From Spongilla lacustris (lineage: Eukaryota > Porifera > Demospongiae > Spongillida > Spongillidae): a stretch of 64,000 nt of DNA. Shown here one piece after another: positions 55,201-64,000 of this stretch. The notes under the pieces were generated by a model that worked only from the letters and a program-made list of their open reading frames with translations, was not told where the DNA came from and ran no database searches. The stretch's first letter is position 1, and each line of letters starts with the position of its first letter. The translations under genes and the position numbers were made by a program. The stretch spans positions 16,773,427 through 16,837,426 of the forward strand of contig OX442417.1 of the NCBI GenBank assembly GCA_949361645.1, given 5' to 3'.

Positions 55201-58200
55201 ACATTAAGAATGGGGTGAGTTCATGCTTCCTGAATAAGGATTTGATGATACATGTACATGTTGTATGTAACCATAAAGCTGCATTGAATACTCAGGCAAC
55301 TTGAAGCTCTACCATGTGTGATTTATTATACCCTCCATGAACCCACTGCAGCATCGCAATACTCCATTGCACTATGCCACAATGGGAGGTTATACTACTT
55401 GTGTGGAACGTCTCCTTTCCACTCCTGGTATTGATGTGAACATTAAGGGCTTGGTGAGTTGGTGCAGTTAACAAATCATGTCCTTTACAAGTTAGAGGCA
55501 GTGGTCGTTAAGCAAGTGGTAGAATACAGCATTAACAGTACACAATGCTGAAATACAAGCCTAAATAGTATATACATTGTGCCCACCACCATGTTGGCTG
55601 AACTGTTGTACCCACCATTCCAGTATGGTTTGGCTCCATTACATTGTGCTGTAAGTCATACTACCTGTTTGGAACGTCTTCTTTCCACTCCTGGTATTGA
55701 TGTGAACATTCAGGATGGGGTGAGTTCATGCTTCTTGAATAGGATTTGATAATACAGTACATGTACAACAGTTAAATAGATTATTAAACACACTATGTAG
55801 TTAGCAATTAATACACACATATCAGGATACCTCGTGAGGATTATGTATATTGATTATTTGAAATCGGTGGTACCTCTGTGTACATAATGTCCAAATTATA
55901 CAGGGGTGGCTAAAAGGGTTGTGTGCCAGGGGGTTTCACTCTCTAAAACCATCTCTAATTACAACAATATGCAAAGAGATTACAACACATGGCTGTGGTC
56001 TGTAGGTTATATGCTTGTTCACATGCATGCACCCATTGCAACCATCCCCCACACTGCCTCATGCTAACATATCCTCCTGGACAGTGAATATCGTTTCATT
56101 AAACAACTAATTAGTCAAAGAGAACATGTAACTTCTTTCAGTTTCAATTTATATCCCTCAATGCTTCTTCAATATACATGTACATGTTGTATGTAACCAT
56201 AAAGTTGCATTGAGTACTCAGGCAGCTCAAAAGTCATGCTAAGCTCTACCATACCCTATTACACCCTCCATGTCCAAAGAGGATTTTCAACACTCCATTA
56301 CACGATGCTGCAAGGGAAGGTCATACTAGCTGTTTGGAATGTCTCCTTTCCACTCCTGGTATTCACGTGAACATTAAAAATTTGGTGAGTTGGTGTTAAT
56401 CATGTATGTAAGGTATTTGAAGGGGCCCTTAGGGACAGCATGGAGACATATGTGAGCAAGTGGTGTAGCTTTGTCTTGTGAGAGAACATGAGCACAGAGT
56501 GTGATGCTTTTGCCGGTAGCAATTGGTGGGGATGGGGGGGGGGGGGGGGGGGGGAGGAGTACTTTTAAAGCTATTTAATGTTAGAAATTTTACAGCTCAT
56601 TAACACCGCGTCCGTGAAATTCGAATGTTTTTTTGGCCTATTTTGTCGAACTCACTTTTTGGAAAATTAGTCGGAAGGGTTACAATAGCCACAAATAGCG
56701 GTGTACCTAGTAGTTCAACTCCCTACATGATGTTTGGAGCTACTTTCAGCCTTGTAACCACTTCCACCGAGGACCTGCGTTTGTTTTGAGTTGAGAGGGT
56801 AAGACTCTTACCGGAAAAGGGACACTTTTTTCTGACAAGGTTTCGGAATTTAAAAACAACATAGACATGCTCAACTGGATCGGATAGGTAGCGCTTGAAC
56901 AAATTCTGGCAATAGCCTATCGTGTTAGCGTAGAAACAAGCAATAAAACTCTTTTGGAGCTCGTCTCCGGACCTAAACGCCTAATTTTGGCCATACGCAA
57001 TGTAATTTTACGTGTTGATTGACGTCACGCGAGTCCGAGTTACAATACGTCACTACGATAAGTTACTATAAATATGCACCACGTGAGACAAAACACCGCC
57101 CTTTTTCCTCCAGTTGTTCGTTCCCGTCCGGTTATTTGATTATCTCGTACCCAGATATAAATCAACTACACTGATCTATGTAAGTCCTCGAACGAGGTGA
57201 ATAACTGTAAGTGAGTTTTGTACAAGAACTAAGCTAATTGCCAACATAGTATTCATTTTGGCCTCCTATTCGTACCAAATGACATTTAAAATAGTATCTA
57301 AAGCGGCTCTTAATTGTCTAGAAAAAAAGTGTCCCCAGCAACGCTTCGTAACCGAAAAACATCAAACCGCGTCACTTTGAACACATACAGGTCCGTGTCC
57401 ATGATAGATATAAGGCAGACAACAACGCCAAATGTATTGGCGATAGTTGAACTGTATTAAAAATATCCTTTTCCAGACAATTGGGGCGTTCCGACTAATT
57501 TTTAAAAAGTTGAGTTCGACTAAAAAACATTCGAATTTCACGGACGCGGTGTTAAAATAGTTGACATCAGTACCAATTTGTTCACTCTCTCCCTCTGAAT
57601 ACATGTATATCATAAATTTACACATGTAGTGGTATGTAGGATTTGAAGCAAGGCGTTGTGTAAACATAAACATGTGAGTGAAGATATGCAAACATAATTA
57701 TGTAGAGTCGTAGAATGTCCTATTAGAAGGTATTAATATTATTTCTCCACATGTGTACCCACTCCAGCGTGGTTTTACTCCATTACACCTCGCTGCAATG
57801 AGAGGTCATACTACTTGTGTGGAACGTCTCCTTTCCACTCCTGGTATTGATGTGAACATTAAGGGGGAGGTGAGTTGGTGTTAATAAAATCATGCCCCTT
57901 AGGAATCGTGCATGTTAAGTATTCAGAAGGGCCGTGTATGCACACCCTTAGAAACAGTGGCCATGGTATGCACACCCTTAAGAACAGTGGCCGTGGTATG
58001 CACACCCTTAAGAACAGTGGCCATGGTATGCACACCCTTAAGAACAGCGGCTGTGGTATGCACACCCTTAAGAACAGCGGCCGTGGTGTGCACACCCTTA
58101 AGAACAGCGGCCGTGGTGTGCACACCCTTAAGAACAGTGGCCATGGTGTGCACACCCTTAAGAACAGTGGCCATGGTGTGCACACCCTTAAGAACAGTGG

Positions 58201-61200
58201 CCATGGTGTGCACACCCTTAAGAACAGTGGCCGTGGTATGCACACCCTTAAGAACAGCGCGAAGATATATGTAAGCATTTTGTGAGAGAACAGCTGGACA
58301 CAATGTTGGAATGCAAGCCTAAATAGTATATACATGAAGGAATGAAGGAAGTAACAAACATGAGAGCAACTGGACTGGGGAGGGGGTGGGGGTAATCCTT
58401 TTAAAGTTGTTTATGTCAGTAAATCGTTGCACATACATACACATACCAGTTGGTTCACTTTCTCCGTCTTGACTACATGTATATCCTGTTCTGCATACAC
58501 CCCTGCATTAAATCTTTATCACTGAATCCTTATGGGCCTGGGGACTGACAACTATGCCAACACAATACATGTATATAGTTTTTCCATACAAATTGGAATG
58601 AAGCTAGATGGAAATAAATATCATCAATGCAAAAAGTTCTTCAGTAGTGGTATGAACGATTTGAAACAAGGCAATGGTCAAGTAAAAAGGAAAGAAACAT
58701 GTGATTGAAGATATGCAAACATAAAATGTACACAATGTTCAGTCGTAGAATGTTCTACAAGAAGGTGTTAAGATATACATTGCTCATCTGTACCCACTCC
58801 AGCGTGGTCAAACTCCATTACACTGTGCTGCAATGGGAGGTCATACTACTTGTGTGGAACGACTTATTTCCACTCCTAGAATTGATGTGAACATTAAGGA
58901 TATGGTGAGTTGGTCCATTGAATATTAAGAGTTATCACTAAAGAGGAAGGATTTGGCCCATTGAATGGTTTAAGAGATGTAGCTAGCTTACATAGAGACA
59001 GAGGGAGAAGTATAGAGGAAGGTTGTATCTTTGACAACCACCCAACTGAAATATCAGAGGTGTTTGAGAATGGGAGAAAAGATATATGTAATCACTATTC
59101 AGTTGACTAGTTTCTCTGGTTGGTTATAAACAACAGCTAAATCAGAAGAAAATTTTCGACCACTCTAATCCCACCAATAATGAAAAAAGTACATACTAAA
59201 TGCACATGTGTTCATCTCCTGTACCCACTCCAGGATGGCAATACTCCATTAGAGCGTGCTGCAAAGGAAGGTCATACTACTTGTGTAGAACGTCTCCTTT
59301 CCACTCGTCGTATTGATGTGGACATTAACGATAGAGTGAGTTGGTCCATTGAATGTTAAATAAGCTGTAGCTACATGTACATGTAGTGTGACACATGCAT
59401 AGAGACAGAGGGAGAAGTATAGAGGAAGGTTTGTTGAAAACCATCCAATAGTGCATACAGAAATATCAGAGGTGATTGAGAATAGGGAAAAAACATTTAT
59501 ATAAGTTGGTTATAAATAACCGCTAAAGCCCATGGAAATAATTGCCTACATGTACCTTCTTTCACTTTTGGTTTCAAGCCCTCAACCATGTATTCTAGTC
59601 CCACCTATGATCATATACTAAATGCACATACACATGCACATCTCCTGAACCCACTCCAGGATGGTAATACTCCATTACAACGTGCTGCAAGGGAAGGTCA
59701 TACTACTTATTTGGAACGTTTCCTTTCCACTCCTGGTATTGATGTGAACATTAAGAATTGGGTGAGTTGGTGTTAACAAATCATGCCCCTTAGGAATCGT
59801 GCATGTTAGGAAAGTATTCAAAAGGGCCGTGGTATGCACACCCTTAGAAAGAGTGGCCGTGGTATGCACACCCTTAAGAACAGCAGCCGTGGTATGCACA
59901 CCCTTAAGAACAGTGGCCGTGGTGTGCACACCATTAAGAACAGCGGCCATGGTACGCACACCCTTAAGAACAGCATGAAGATATATGTAAGCAAGTGGTA
60001 GAGTTGATTTTTGTGAGAGAACAGCTGGACACAATGCTGGAATACAAGCCTAAATAGTATATACATGAAGGAATGAAGGAAGTAACATAAACATGAGAGC
60101 AACTGCACTGGGGAGGGGGGTGTGGGGGGGGGGCAGTCCTTTTAAAGCTGTAAATTGTTGTACGTACATACCATTTGGTTCACTCTCTCCCTCTTGACTA
60201 CATGTATACATTCTGCATACAGCCCTGCTTTATCTCTGAATCCATATAGGCCTACATAATTATTATATGGCAACACAATTACATATATATAGTTTGTCCA
60301 TACAAATTGGAATGAAGCAAGATGGAAATAAATATTATCAATGCAAAAAGTTCTTCAGCAGTGGTATGTAAAACAAATGGCATACTTGAGAATTCAAAAC
60401 AATATCGTGAGACTTTATAGTTCAGTACATCTATAGTACAAGTGTATATTTGTGCAAAGTGATAGGGATAGAATTGATGGTTTCTTAATTAAAACATGTG
60501 TATATGATGTACACAAACCTTATTGTGTGGGACCTGGACTGGTGAGGTCCCCAGACCTCATTTGTACATGTACAGTTTTATGCACCCCATCCTCTGCAAT
60601 AAAGATATTAAATTGATGCCAGTTAATTGAATTTATCAGTTTACATGTGAAGTAGCACCATTATACTGAGGTATCATCCTTCTATATGTTGTATGTATAG
60701 TTTCTCTAATTGGAAATATGTATGTAGCTTCTTTCACTTTTAGTCACAAGCCTTCAACAAAGCATTCTAGTCCCACCAATGATAAATGTGCACATACTAA
60801 ATGCACATGTGTACCACATCTCTTGTATCCACTCCAGGATGGTGATACTCCATTACACATTGCTTTAAGGCATGGTCATACTACTTATGTGGAATGTCTC
60901 CTTTCTGCTCCTGGTATTGACATTAACATTAAGGATGGGGTGAGTTGGTCCATTGAAGAATAATACTGATGCATGTCCCTAGGGTGTACATGTATGTGCT
61001 AATAATGGAATGGGTGCTTACATTTTGGATGTGTATTGCAAACCTAAATAAAGGAACTATCAGTGCATGGTCATGAAACGTATACCAGTATTTTGTAAAG
61101 TTATAATTATTATTTGGATATAATAAATTCCGAACAACTGATGTAGAATGAATGCTACCAACATTTTGAACACTTCATACACCATGGTAAAGATAATATT

Positions 61201-61751
61201 ATTAGCAATAAAATAATGAAGGTGAGGAAGTTAGGGGGCTGACCTGGTGGCAGCTAGTAGCTACATGTAATCTGCTGGGTGGTCTGATAGCTCCATCTGT
61301 GAGAGGACATGCAGTCCTTTCTGTGCTAATCAGTCATGCCCATCGATCACTGAAGTTCTGTGGTGTGCATATATATGTTTGAGGGGTCTTCCATTATTGC
61401 CATGTACTACATGCACATGTGTGTACCGTGTTGTACCCACTCCAGGATGGGCGCACTCCGTTGTGCCTTGCTGTACGTTCAGGTCTTATTGATTGCGTGG
61501 AATATTTGCTTTCAAATCCCGGTATTGATGTAAACTCAGAGGTGGTAAGTTGGTCTACACCTACATGTGTACATTGTTGTTACATATTTGCTGGACTATT
61601 GTACCCACCACTCCAGGATGGCTGGAGTCTACTGTACTATGCTGCAAGTGAAGGTGATACTGCCTGTGTGGAACGTATCCTTTCCACTCCTGGTATTGAT
61701 GTGGATACTGCATTCCAGGATCTTTTGGAGTTGCATAGAGTGTTCTACTGA
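40136..61751 (+). CDS. Gene B: ankyrin-repeat paralog of gene A, 25 predicted exons, 24 repeats
   Basis: Exons 2-25 (41144-41248 through 61617-61751) join in phase 0 into 2478 nt, open for 825 codons plus stop, with 24 ankyrin repeats. Exon 1 (40136-40291) is homologous to gene A exon 1 but has TGA at 40211-40213 where A has CGA. The gene is therefore either a recent pseudogene, or uses another start, or the base is an allele or assembly error. That 24 exons carry no stop or frameshift argues for recent or current function. It has five more repeats than A, showing copy-number change after duplication. Role as for gene A: a protein-binding repeat scaffold, partner unknown. Confidence 0.65.
40914..40985 (+). 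repeat. 24-bp tandem repeat in intron 1 of gene B
   Basis: About three copies of the GCTGCCTAGCAACAT unit seen at 6835-6957 in gene A. The rest of intron 1 is collinear with gene A intron 1. Confidence 0.8.
41144..41248 (+). CDS. Gene B exon 2: ankyrin repeat 1
   Basis: Thirty-five codons starting DEGHTPLHLAASSGHNACVE, then STHGIDVNIKNK. Direct partner of gene A exon 2. Donor AAG|GTGAGTTGG. Confidence 0.85.
41518..41797. mobile_element. 280-bp MITE with CTTAG target duplication
   Basis: Ends GAGGCTTGTCCAAA and the complement of GGGGCTTGTCCAAA; CTTAG flanks both sides (41513-41517, 41798-41802). Two long poly-C runs inside, on the same strand, so they do not pair. Intronic to gene B and absent from gene A. 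Confidence 0.85.
41843..41944 (+). CDS. Gene B exon 3: ankyrin repeat 2
   Basis: Thirty-four codons starting YGLGPLHCAASSGHAACLE. Acceptor CATTCCAG, donor AAG|GTTAGT. Confidence 0.85.
42361..42545 (+). repeat. Local direct duplication in intron
   Basis: The segment GTTAGTTGGTCCTGCAAATA ... GATTTGGGTTTTTTTGTG is repeated in tandem (about 42337-42432 and 42436-42541), with GTGGTGCATGATAT also doubled inside. Other copies of this intron class have one copy. Confidence 0.75.
43443..43544 (+). CDS. Gene B exon 4: ankyrin repeat 3
   Basis: Thirty-four codons starting YGNTPLHYAACEGHTTCVE; STPCIDV replaces STPGIDV, adding two extra Cys to this repeat. Donor GGG|GTGAGTTCATG. Confidence 0.85.
43828..43929 (+). 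CDS. Gene B exon 5: ankyrin repeat 4
   Basis: Thirty-four codons starting HGIAPLHYAARGGLTTYVE and ending NIEDK. Donor is AAA|GTTAGT, weaker than its relatives. Confidence 0.75.
44629..44730 (+). CDS. Gene B exon 6: ankyrin repeat 5 (hybrid exon)
   Basis: Thirty-four codons starting DGNTPLHYAARGGYATCVE. It has the upstream intron and GATGG start of class 1 exons but the KDK|GTTAGTTTATACATG end and downstream intron of class 2, with the minisatellite following. This is what a crossover inside two exons would produce. Confidence 0.85.
45236..46256. repeat. 16-bp minisatellite array 3
   Basis: About 64 units, more diverse than array 2, with ACATTGGCC, AGTGACC and dropped half units (GGCCCAGTGGCC). 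Located in the intron after gene B exon 6, flanked by CCCCGGTCATCAATAAC and GGCTCGGTAACCAGTTAATG. Confidence 0.95.
46851..46952 (+). CDS. Gene B exon 7: ankyrin repeat 6
   Basis: Thirty-four codons starting DDNTPLRYAVMGGYTTCVE, with GIEVN in place of GIDVN. Nearly the same as exon 13 of this gene. Donor GGG|GTGAGC. Confidence 0.85.
47223..47324 (+). CDS. Gene B exon 8: ankyrin repeat 7
   Basis: Thirty-four codons starting HGDTPLHLAASSGHADYVE, then STHGIDVNLKDK. Donor AAG|GTTAGT. Confidence 0.85.
47818..47884. repeat. Remnant of a 16-bp minisatellite array
   Basis: Three or four broken units (ACACATTGGCCATAACACCC) between the usual array flanks, in the intron after gene B exon 8. Either a collapsed array or the pre-expansion state. 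Confidence 0.8.
48543..48644 (+). CDS. Gene B exon 9: ankyrin repeat 8
   Basis: Thirty-four codons starting YGNTPLRYAAMRGYDTMME; the consensus Cys-Val is Met-Met. Donor GGG|GTGAGTTCATG. Confidence 0.85.
48928..49029 (+). CDS. Gene B exon 10: ankyrin repeat 9
   Basis: Thirty-four codons starting HGIAPLHYAAREGLATCVE. Donor AAG|GTTAGT. Confidence 0.85.
49720..49821 (+). CDS. Gene B exon 11: ankyrin repeat 10
   Basis: Thirty-four codons starting DGNTSLHYAARGGYYTMME; TPL has become TSL. Donor GGG|GTGAGTTCATG. Only 189 bp separate it from exon 12. Confidence 0.85.
50011..50112 (+). CDS. Gene B exon 12: ankyrin repeat 11
   Basis: Thirty-four codons starting YGMAPLHCAAWEGHTTCVE. Donor AAG|GTTAGT; followed by the largest minisatellite array. 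Confidence 0.85.
50615..52155. repeat. 16-bp minisatellite array 4 (two fused arrays)
   Basis: About 95 units in the intron after gene B exon 12. At 51645-51668 the array is interrupted by GGCTCGGTAACCAGTTAATG, which is the right-hand flank of these arrays; the array then restarts and ends in the same flank at about 52148. This marks a tandem duplication that included the array edge. Confidence 0.95.
52406..52750 (+). pseudogene. Retrotransposon C-terminal fragment
   Basis: Open from AFDLSVTSLLNSNVLLEAGL through NDAKCKELGWVCVPMVVEAY and LYGRLNLCLVRANAVAIL to a stop at 52748-52750. It is the 3' end of the same retrotransposon family seen at 22490, on the other strand, and lacks everything upstream: a typical 5'-truncated insertion. 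The interrupted intron sequence (TTTTTACAC ... GGAATGCAATTTATGTCC) is intact in sister introns at 46510 and 48140. Frame uninterrupted, so a young copy. Confidence 0.8.
53181..53282 (+). CDS. Gene B exon 13: ankyrin repeat 12
   Basis: Thirty-four codons starting DDNTPLRYAVMGGYAACVE, ending GIEVNINDR. Donor AGG|GTGAGTTCATG. Confidence 0.85.
53519..53620 (+). CDS. Gene B exon 14: ankyrin repeat 13
   Basis: Thirty-four codons starting YGIAPLHYAASLGDTACLE. Very close to gene A exon 8. Donor AAG|GTTAGT. Its downstream intron has no minisatellite, unlike most class 2 introns; 53640-55080 is otherwise plain intron with an AT microsatellite near 53830. Confidence 0.85.
55113..55214 (+). CDS. Gene B exon 15: ankyrin repeat 14
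   Basis: Thirty-four codons starting DGHTPLRYAAMGGHTTCLE, ending NIKNG. Donor GGG|GTGAGTTCATG. Confidence 0.85.
55352..55453 (+). CDS. Gene B exon 16: ankyrin repeat 15
   Basis: Thirty-four codons starting HRNTPLHYATMGGYTTCVE, ending NIKGL. This is a full copy of the exon that is truncated to a relic elsewhere. Acceptor CACTGCAG, donor TTG|GTGAGT. Confidence 0.8.
55624..55719 (+). CDS. Gene B exon 17: ankyrin repeat 16 (two codons short)
   Basis: Thirty-two codons starting YGLAPLHCAVSHTTCLE; the two residues normally around Gly of the helix turn are missing, in frame. Donor GGG|GTGAGTTCATG, so class 2 start with class 1 end, the reverse hybrid of exon 6. Confidence 0.75.
56280..56384 (+). 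CDS. Gene B exon 18: ankyrin repeat 17
   Basis: Thirty-five codons starting RIFNTPLHDAAREGHTSCLE, then STPGIHVNIKNL. Acceptor TCCAAAG as in gene A exon 3, donor TTG|GTGAGTTGG. Confidence 0.65.
56604..57551. mobile_element. 948-bp non-autonomous DNA transposon with TTAA target duplication
   Basis: Terminal inverted repeats of about 75 bp start CACCGCGTCCGTGAAATTCG. TTAA flanks both sides (56600-56603, 57552-57555). The empty site is present in gene A at 13588-13605 (CAGCTCATTAAAATAGTTG), so the borders are certain to the base. TTAA duplications are used by piggyBac and Kolobok families; the ends do not start CCC as most piggyBac ends do. No transposase frame. A TATAAATA box-like sequence lies at about 57066. 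Confidence 0.9.
57768..57869 (+). CDS. Gene B exon 19: ankyrin repeat 18
   Basis: Thirty-four codons starting RGFTPLHLAAMRGHTTCVE, ending NIKGE. Donor GAG|GTGAGTTGG, followed by the 30-bp minisatellite. Confidence 0.85.
57930..58258 (+). repeat. 30-bp minisatellite array (about 11 copies)
   Basis: Same CACACCCTTAAGAACAGNGG unit as at 20885-21150. Variation is mostly at AGTGG/AGCGG and CCATGG/CCGTGG, as in the gene A array. Confidence 0.9.
58803..58904 (+). CDS. Gene B exon 20: ankyrin repeat 19
   Basis: Thirty-four codons starting RGQTPLHCAAMGGHTTCVE, then STPRIDVNIKDM. Donor ATG|GTGAGTTGG. Intron context resembles gene A exon 4. Confidence 0.85.
59234..59335 (+). CDS. Gene B exon 21: ankyrin repeat 20
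   Basis: Thirty-four codons starting DGNTPLERAAKEGHTTCVE, then STRRIDVDINDR: two Arg replace PG of the loop, a strong local change of charge. Donor AGA|GTGAGT. Confidence 0.8.
59660..59761 (+). CDS. Gene B exon 22: ankyrin repeat 21
   Basis: Thirty-four codons starting DGNTPLQRAAREGHTTYLE, ending NIKNW. Partner of gene A exon 15. Donor TGG|GTGAGTTGG. Confidence 0.85.
59825..59978 (+). repeat. 30-bp minisatellite array (about 5 copies)
   Basis: Third array of the CACACCCTTAAGAACAGNGG unit, in the intron after gene B exon 22. Confidence 0.9.
60838..60939 (+). CDS. Gene B exon 23: ankyrin repeat 22
   Basis: Thirty-four codons starting DGDTPLHIALRHGHTTYVE, then LLSAPGIDINIKDG. Orthologous in position to gene A exon 18; its intron lacks the retrotransposon found in A. 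Confidence 0.85.
61446..61544 (+). CDS. Gene B exon 24: ankyrin repeat 23 (divergent)
   Basis: Thirty-three codons starting DGRTPLCLAVRSGLIDCVE, then LLSNPGIDVNSEV; one residue different from gene A exon 19. Donor GTG|GTAAGT. Confidence 0.85.
61617..61751 (+). CDS. Gene B exon 25: last ankyrin repeat and short tail
   Basis: Starts DGWSLLYYAASEGDTACVE, then GIDVDTAFQDLLELHRVFY and TGA at 61749-61751. Diverges from gene A after LLEL, giving a tail 14 residues shorter. No AATAAA close downstream; ATTAAA at about 62242 is a weak candidate. Confidence 0.8.
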   Translation, partial: DGWSLLYYAASEGDTACVERILSTPGIDVDTAFQDLLELHRVFY

Positions 61752-62983
61752 AAGAACAGAAATTATTAGAACTCAAACTGCTACTTGAGAGCTGTTCCTC
61801 ATTTCCAGTCTGGGGCCAAGGTGCATGTGCCTAATAACATGAAAATTTAACTATACCATCTTTTCCATTCACCACATACACTGTACATGTATATAGATTT
61901 GTGTTGTATCACGTGATCACATAGCACCCGCGTTCCCAGAATCTGCTTTTTGTTGCTATTGAACCAAAAGGCAAAAAGACAGTCATTTATGTTTTATGTT
62001 TTCATCAGACAAATTACAGTAAGAGAACAAAATAGCTCACACTGTTCTTGTACCCAGACCCTTTTCCCCATTGTCATCTTCTTTCTTCCTGGGCCTGGGT
62101 GAATATTTGCTCATTTGCCCTAATTCTCCCCCCCCTTTTTTTTCTACTGGATTCAAGGTCCACTAGGCAGGCTATGAATTTTATTCACTTGCACTGCAAT
62201 CTTCATATATTTGAATAAGAACTGCCAGCTGCCTGCATGTAATTAAAAGCACTGGTACAATCCAAATGTACTCAGGGCAGTTAAGGCCTGGGTATCCTGT
62301 ACATTGACATTATTTAGTGAAATTTTTTTATTTGATGACCAATAATTATAGCTTTTATATCTTTGGATAGCCCTGCATGATTGAGACCTACACTTTGATA
62401 TATATTATGACGCAATTACCTCACGTGATACTGCTAAGGATTATTAAACTCTATTAAAACTTTACCTACAAACGCGGTGATGATGCCAAGGTATTTATGA
62501 TTCGTGATTACACCAGTATGAAGACCAGTACAACTAGAATACATTTTCTGAAAGACGTATCGAAAATTCATCTCTGATGGGAAAATAATTAAACTAAAGC
62601 TCTTTCATCGCCGCCATTTTGGCCGCTTTATTACAATTATTTAGCGTAGCAAAGCTATTGGCAACTACGTCTAACGGCCAAATTGTGTGTAAGTGACTGT
62701 TAGATGGTACCAATTTATAATATTCACTGAAAAGGTTCCGCTTCATTATAGCGTTATCTATTATCCTTTATTAACTTAATTTCAGCGCGCGCCGCACGTT
62801 GGTGTGGAAACAGAAGATTGCACGTATGGCGGGATTTTGCTGCTGCTGTGCATGTATAAATGTTTGAAAGCCAGTCTATGTATACATATTCATAACACCC
62901 CATGTACACGTACACCACAATGAATAAGTTGTTTGTTGACTGGCTTTGCTCAGGTTGCCATCAGAGAGCTTTCTGTAGCCACA
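61752..62983. other. Intergenic region without recognised gene
   Basis: AT-rich with no frame longer than chance, no RNA gene and no transposon ends that I can identify. GCCGCCATTTTGGCCGC at about 62610 and GCGCGCGCCGCACG at about 62785 are local GC-rich spots that could belong to a promoter of a gene to the right. Confidence 0.5.
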
Positions 62984-63288
62984 CACACAGAAACACATAC
63001 ACACACACACAGTCACACACACACACACACGCATGCACATACACACACACACACACGCACACGCATGCAATACACATGCACACATACACATGCACACGCA
63101 TGCACACACACAGTGACACACACATACAGTGACACACACACACACACACAGTGACACACACACACACACAGTGACACACACACACAGTGACACACACACA
63201 CAGTGACACACACACACACACAGTGACACACACACACAGTGACACACACACACGCACAGTGACACACACACACACACAGTGACACACA

Positions 63289-63319
<31 letters not shown>

Positions 63320-63345
63320 ACACAGTGACACACACACACACACAC
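62984..63345 (+). repeat. Interrupted (CA)n array with GTGAC punctuation
   Basis: (CA)n blocks separated regularly by CAGTGAC, giving a secondary unit of about 18-26 bp (GTGACACACACACACA). The Cys/Val and His/Thr frames through it are by-products. Confidence 0.95.
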
Positions 63346-63647
63346 AGAATAGGGCAGGACAAAAATAGACATAGTGAAGAGAGCAAACAGGTTCCAGACT
63401 GTTTCTCCTGATTTTGCTGCATCAACATACTATTCTGTTAAAAAAAGAACAACACTTCAGCAATTTCAGTGTAAAACCATATCATTCAAAGCTTTAATAG
63501 AAAGTGGTCTAAACAAACAGATCTTAAGGTCTACATGACAAAACAAGTCCAAGTCTAAACATGCTGGTACCTAACATCAGCTCTTCCGGGAGCATCTTCT
63601 CACTGATGACACTTGTGAAGACTGCAGAAAACTTGTGCTGAGGGTAT

Positions 63648-63938
63648 TTGGAATCTGCAAAACAGAAGGGTTCAAGTGAGGCTAGTGCAACACAATGCCT
63701 TGTGGCAGGACTTCAAAAAACCTATGAGACTATCCAGCACAAGCCATTTGTTGAAACAATTGTGAATGACTGCCCAGGTTTAGGCAGTTCTGCTTTAAAC
63801 CCTCACTTACTGACCACACCCATCAACCCTCTTAGCGGCAGTTCTGCATTAACCCCACAACTTCTCACTTACTGGCCATACCCGTGGGTCCTCTTAGAGG
63901 CACTCACTGACCACCCTCTTAGCGGCAGTTCTGTATAA
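63648..63938 (+). CDS. Possible exon or spurious frame, hypothetical
   Basis: A 96-codon frame starting MESAKQKGSSEASATQCL and ending in the terminal tandem repeat (PLSGSSALTPQLLT). The part before the repeat has balanced composition (GLQKTYETIQHKPFVETIVN), so an exon is conceivable, but there is no homology I recognise. Confidence 0.2.
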   Translation: MESAKQKGSSEASATQCLVAGLQKTYETIQHKPFVETIVNDCPGLGSSALNPHLLTTPINPLSGSSALTPQLLTYWPYPWVLLEALTDHPLSGSSV

Positions 63939-64000
63939 ACCCCACAACTTCTCACTCACTGGTCACACCCATGGGTCCTCTTAGCGGCAGTTATTAACCC
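63778..64000 (+). repeat. Tandem repeat running off the window
   Basis: Units begin GGCAGTTCTG and include TAACCCCACAACTTCTCACT and CCCATGGGTCCTCTTAGC; about three and a half copies of varying length (53-87 bp) are visible, continuing past the end. Confidence 0.85.

Noticed and set aside
61752..62983. tRNA or other structured RNA genes
   Set aside because: I scanned the non-repetitive gaps by eye for tRNA boxes and cloverleaf ends and found none convincing; a covariance-model search would be needed to exclude them.

Overview
The window looks like a fragment of an invertebrate animal genome. It is AT-rich, the genes are split by GT-AG introns, and mobile elements and simple repeats are dense. 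A demosponge or similar early-branching marine metazoan is my best guess, but that is inference from gene and transposon content, not from a diagnostic marker.

The main content is two head-to-tail paralogous ankyrin-repeat genes on the + strand. Gene A runs 6027-25362 (20 exons) and gene B runs about 40136-61751 (25 exons). Almost every internal exon is 102 nt, phase 0 at both ends, and encodes exactly one 34-residue ankyrin repeat of the type DGxTPLHYAAxxGxTTCVE followed by LLSTPGIDVNIKD. Gene A splices on paper into an open 715-codon frame with 19 repeats. Gene B is open for 825 codons over 24 exons, but its first coding exon carries an in-frame TGA. The duplicated segment starts about 110-145 bp before the shared ATG (near 5914 and 39993) and ends inside the last coding exon (near 25301 and 61732), so the two proteins have different C-termini. 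Introns are themselves repeated: four large arrays of a 16-bp minisatellite, three arrays of a 30-bp minisatellite, and truncated relic exons recur in register with the exon series.

Region by region: 1-1879 is an inverted-repeat element with THAP and SWIM-like remnants. 2878-5850 is a decayed retrotransposon fragment split by a 2.45-kb DNA element with a 3-bp target duplication. 6027-25362 is gene A, with an intronic MITE, a Ginger-like element and a near full-length decayed retrotransposon. 25363-40000 is a transposon-rich spacer: a hAT-type element (8-bp target duplication) carrying a nested Ginger-like element; a 5.2-kb Ginger-type DNA transposon with integrase, CXC, Ulp1-like protease and PHD-finger coding remnants plus a long acidic 21-bp repeat; a (TG)n tract; a C-rich foldback element; a decayed hAT transposase; and a long palindrome. 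40000-61751 is gene B. 61752-64000 holds no recognised gene, a (CA)n-type array and a tandem repeat running off the end.

The strongest candidate for something new is the ankyrin locus itself: single-repeat, frame-neutral exons embedded in recombination-prone introns, with sequence variation concentrated in the turn and first helix of each repeat. This layout would let repeats be gained, lost or skipped without breaking the frame. Expression and function cannot be judged from this sequence alone.
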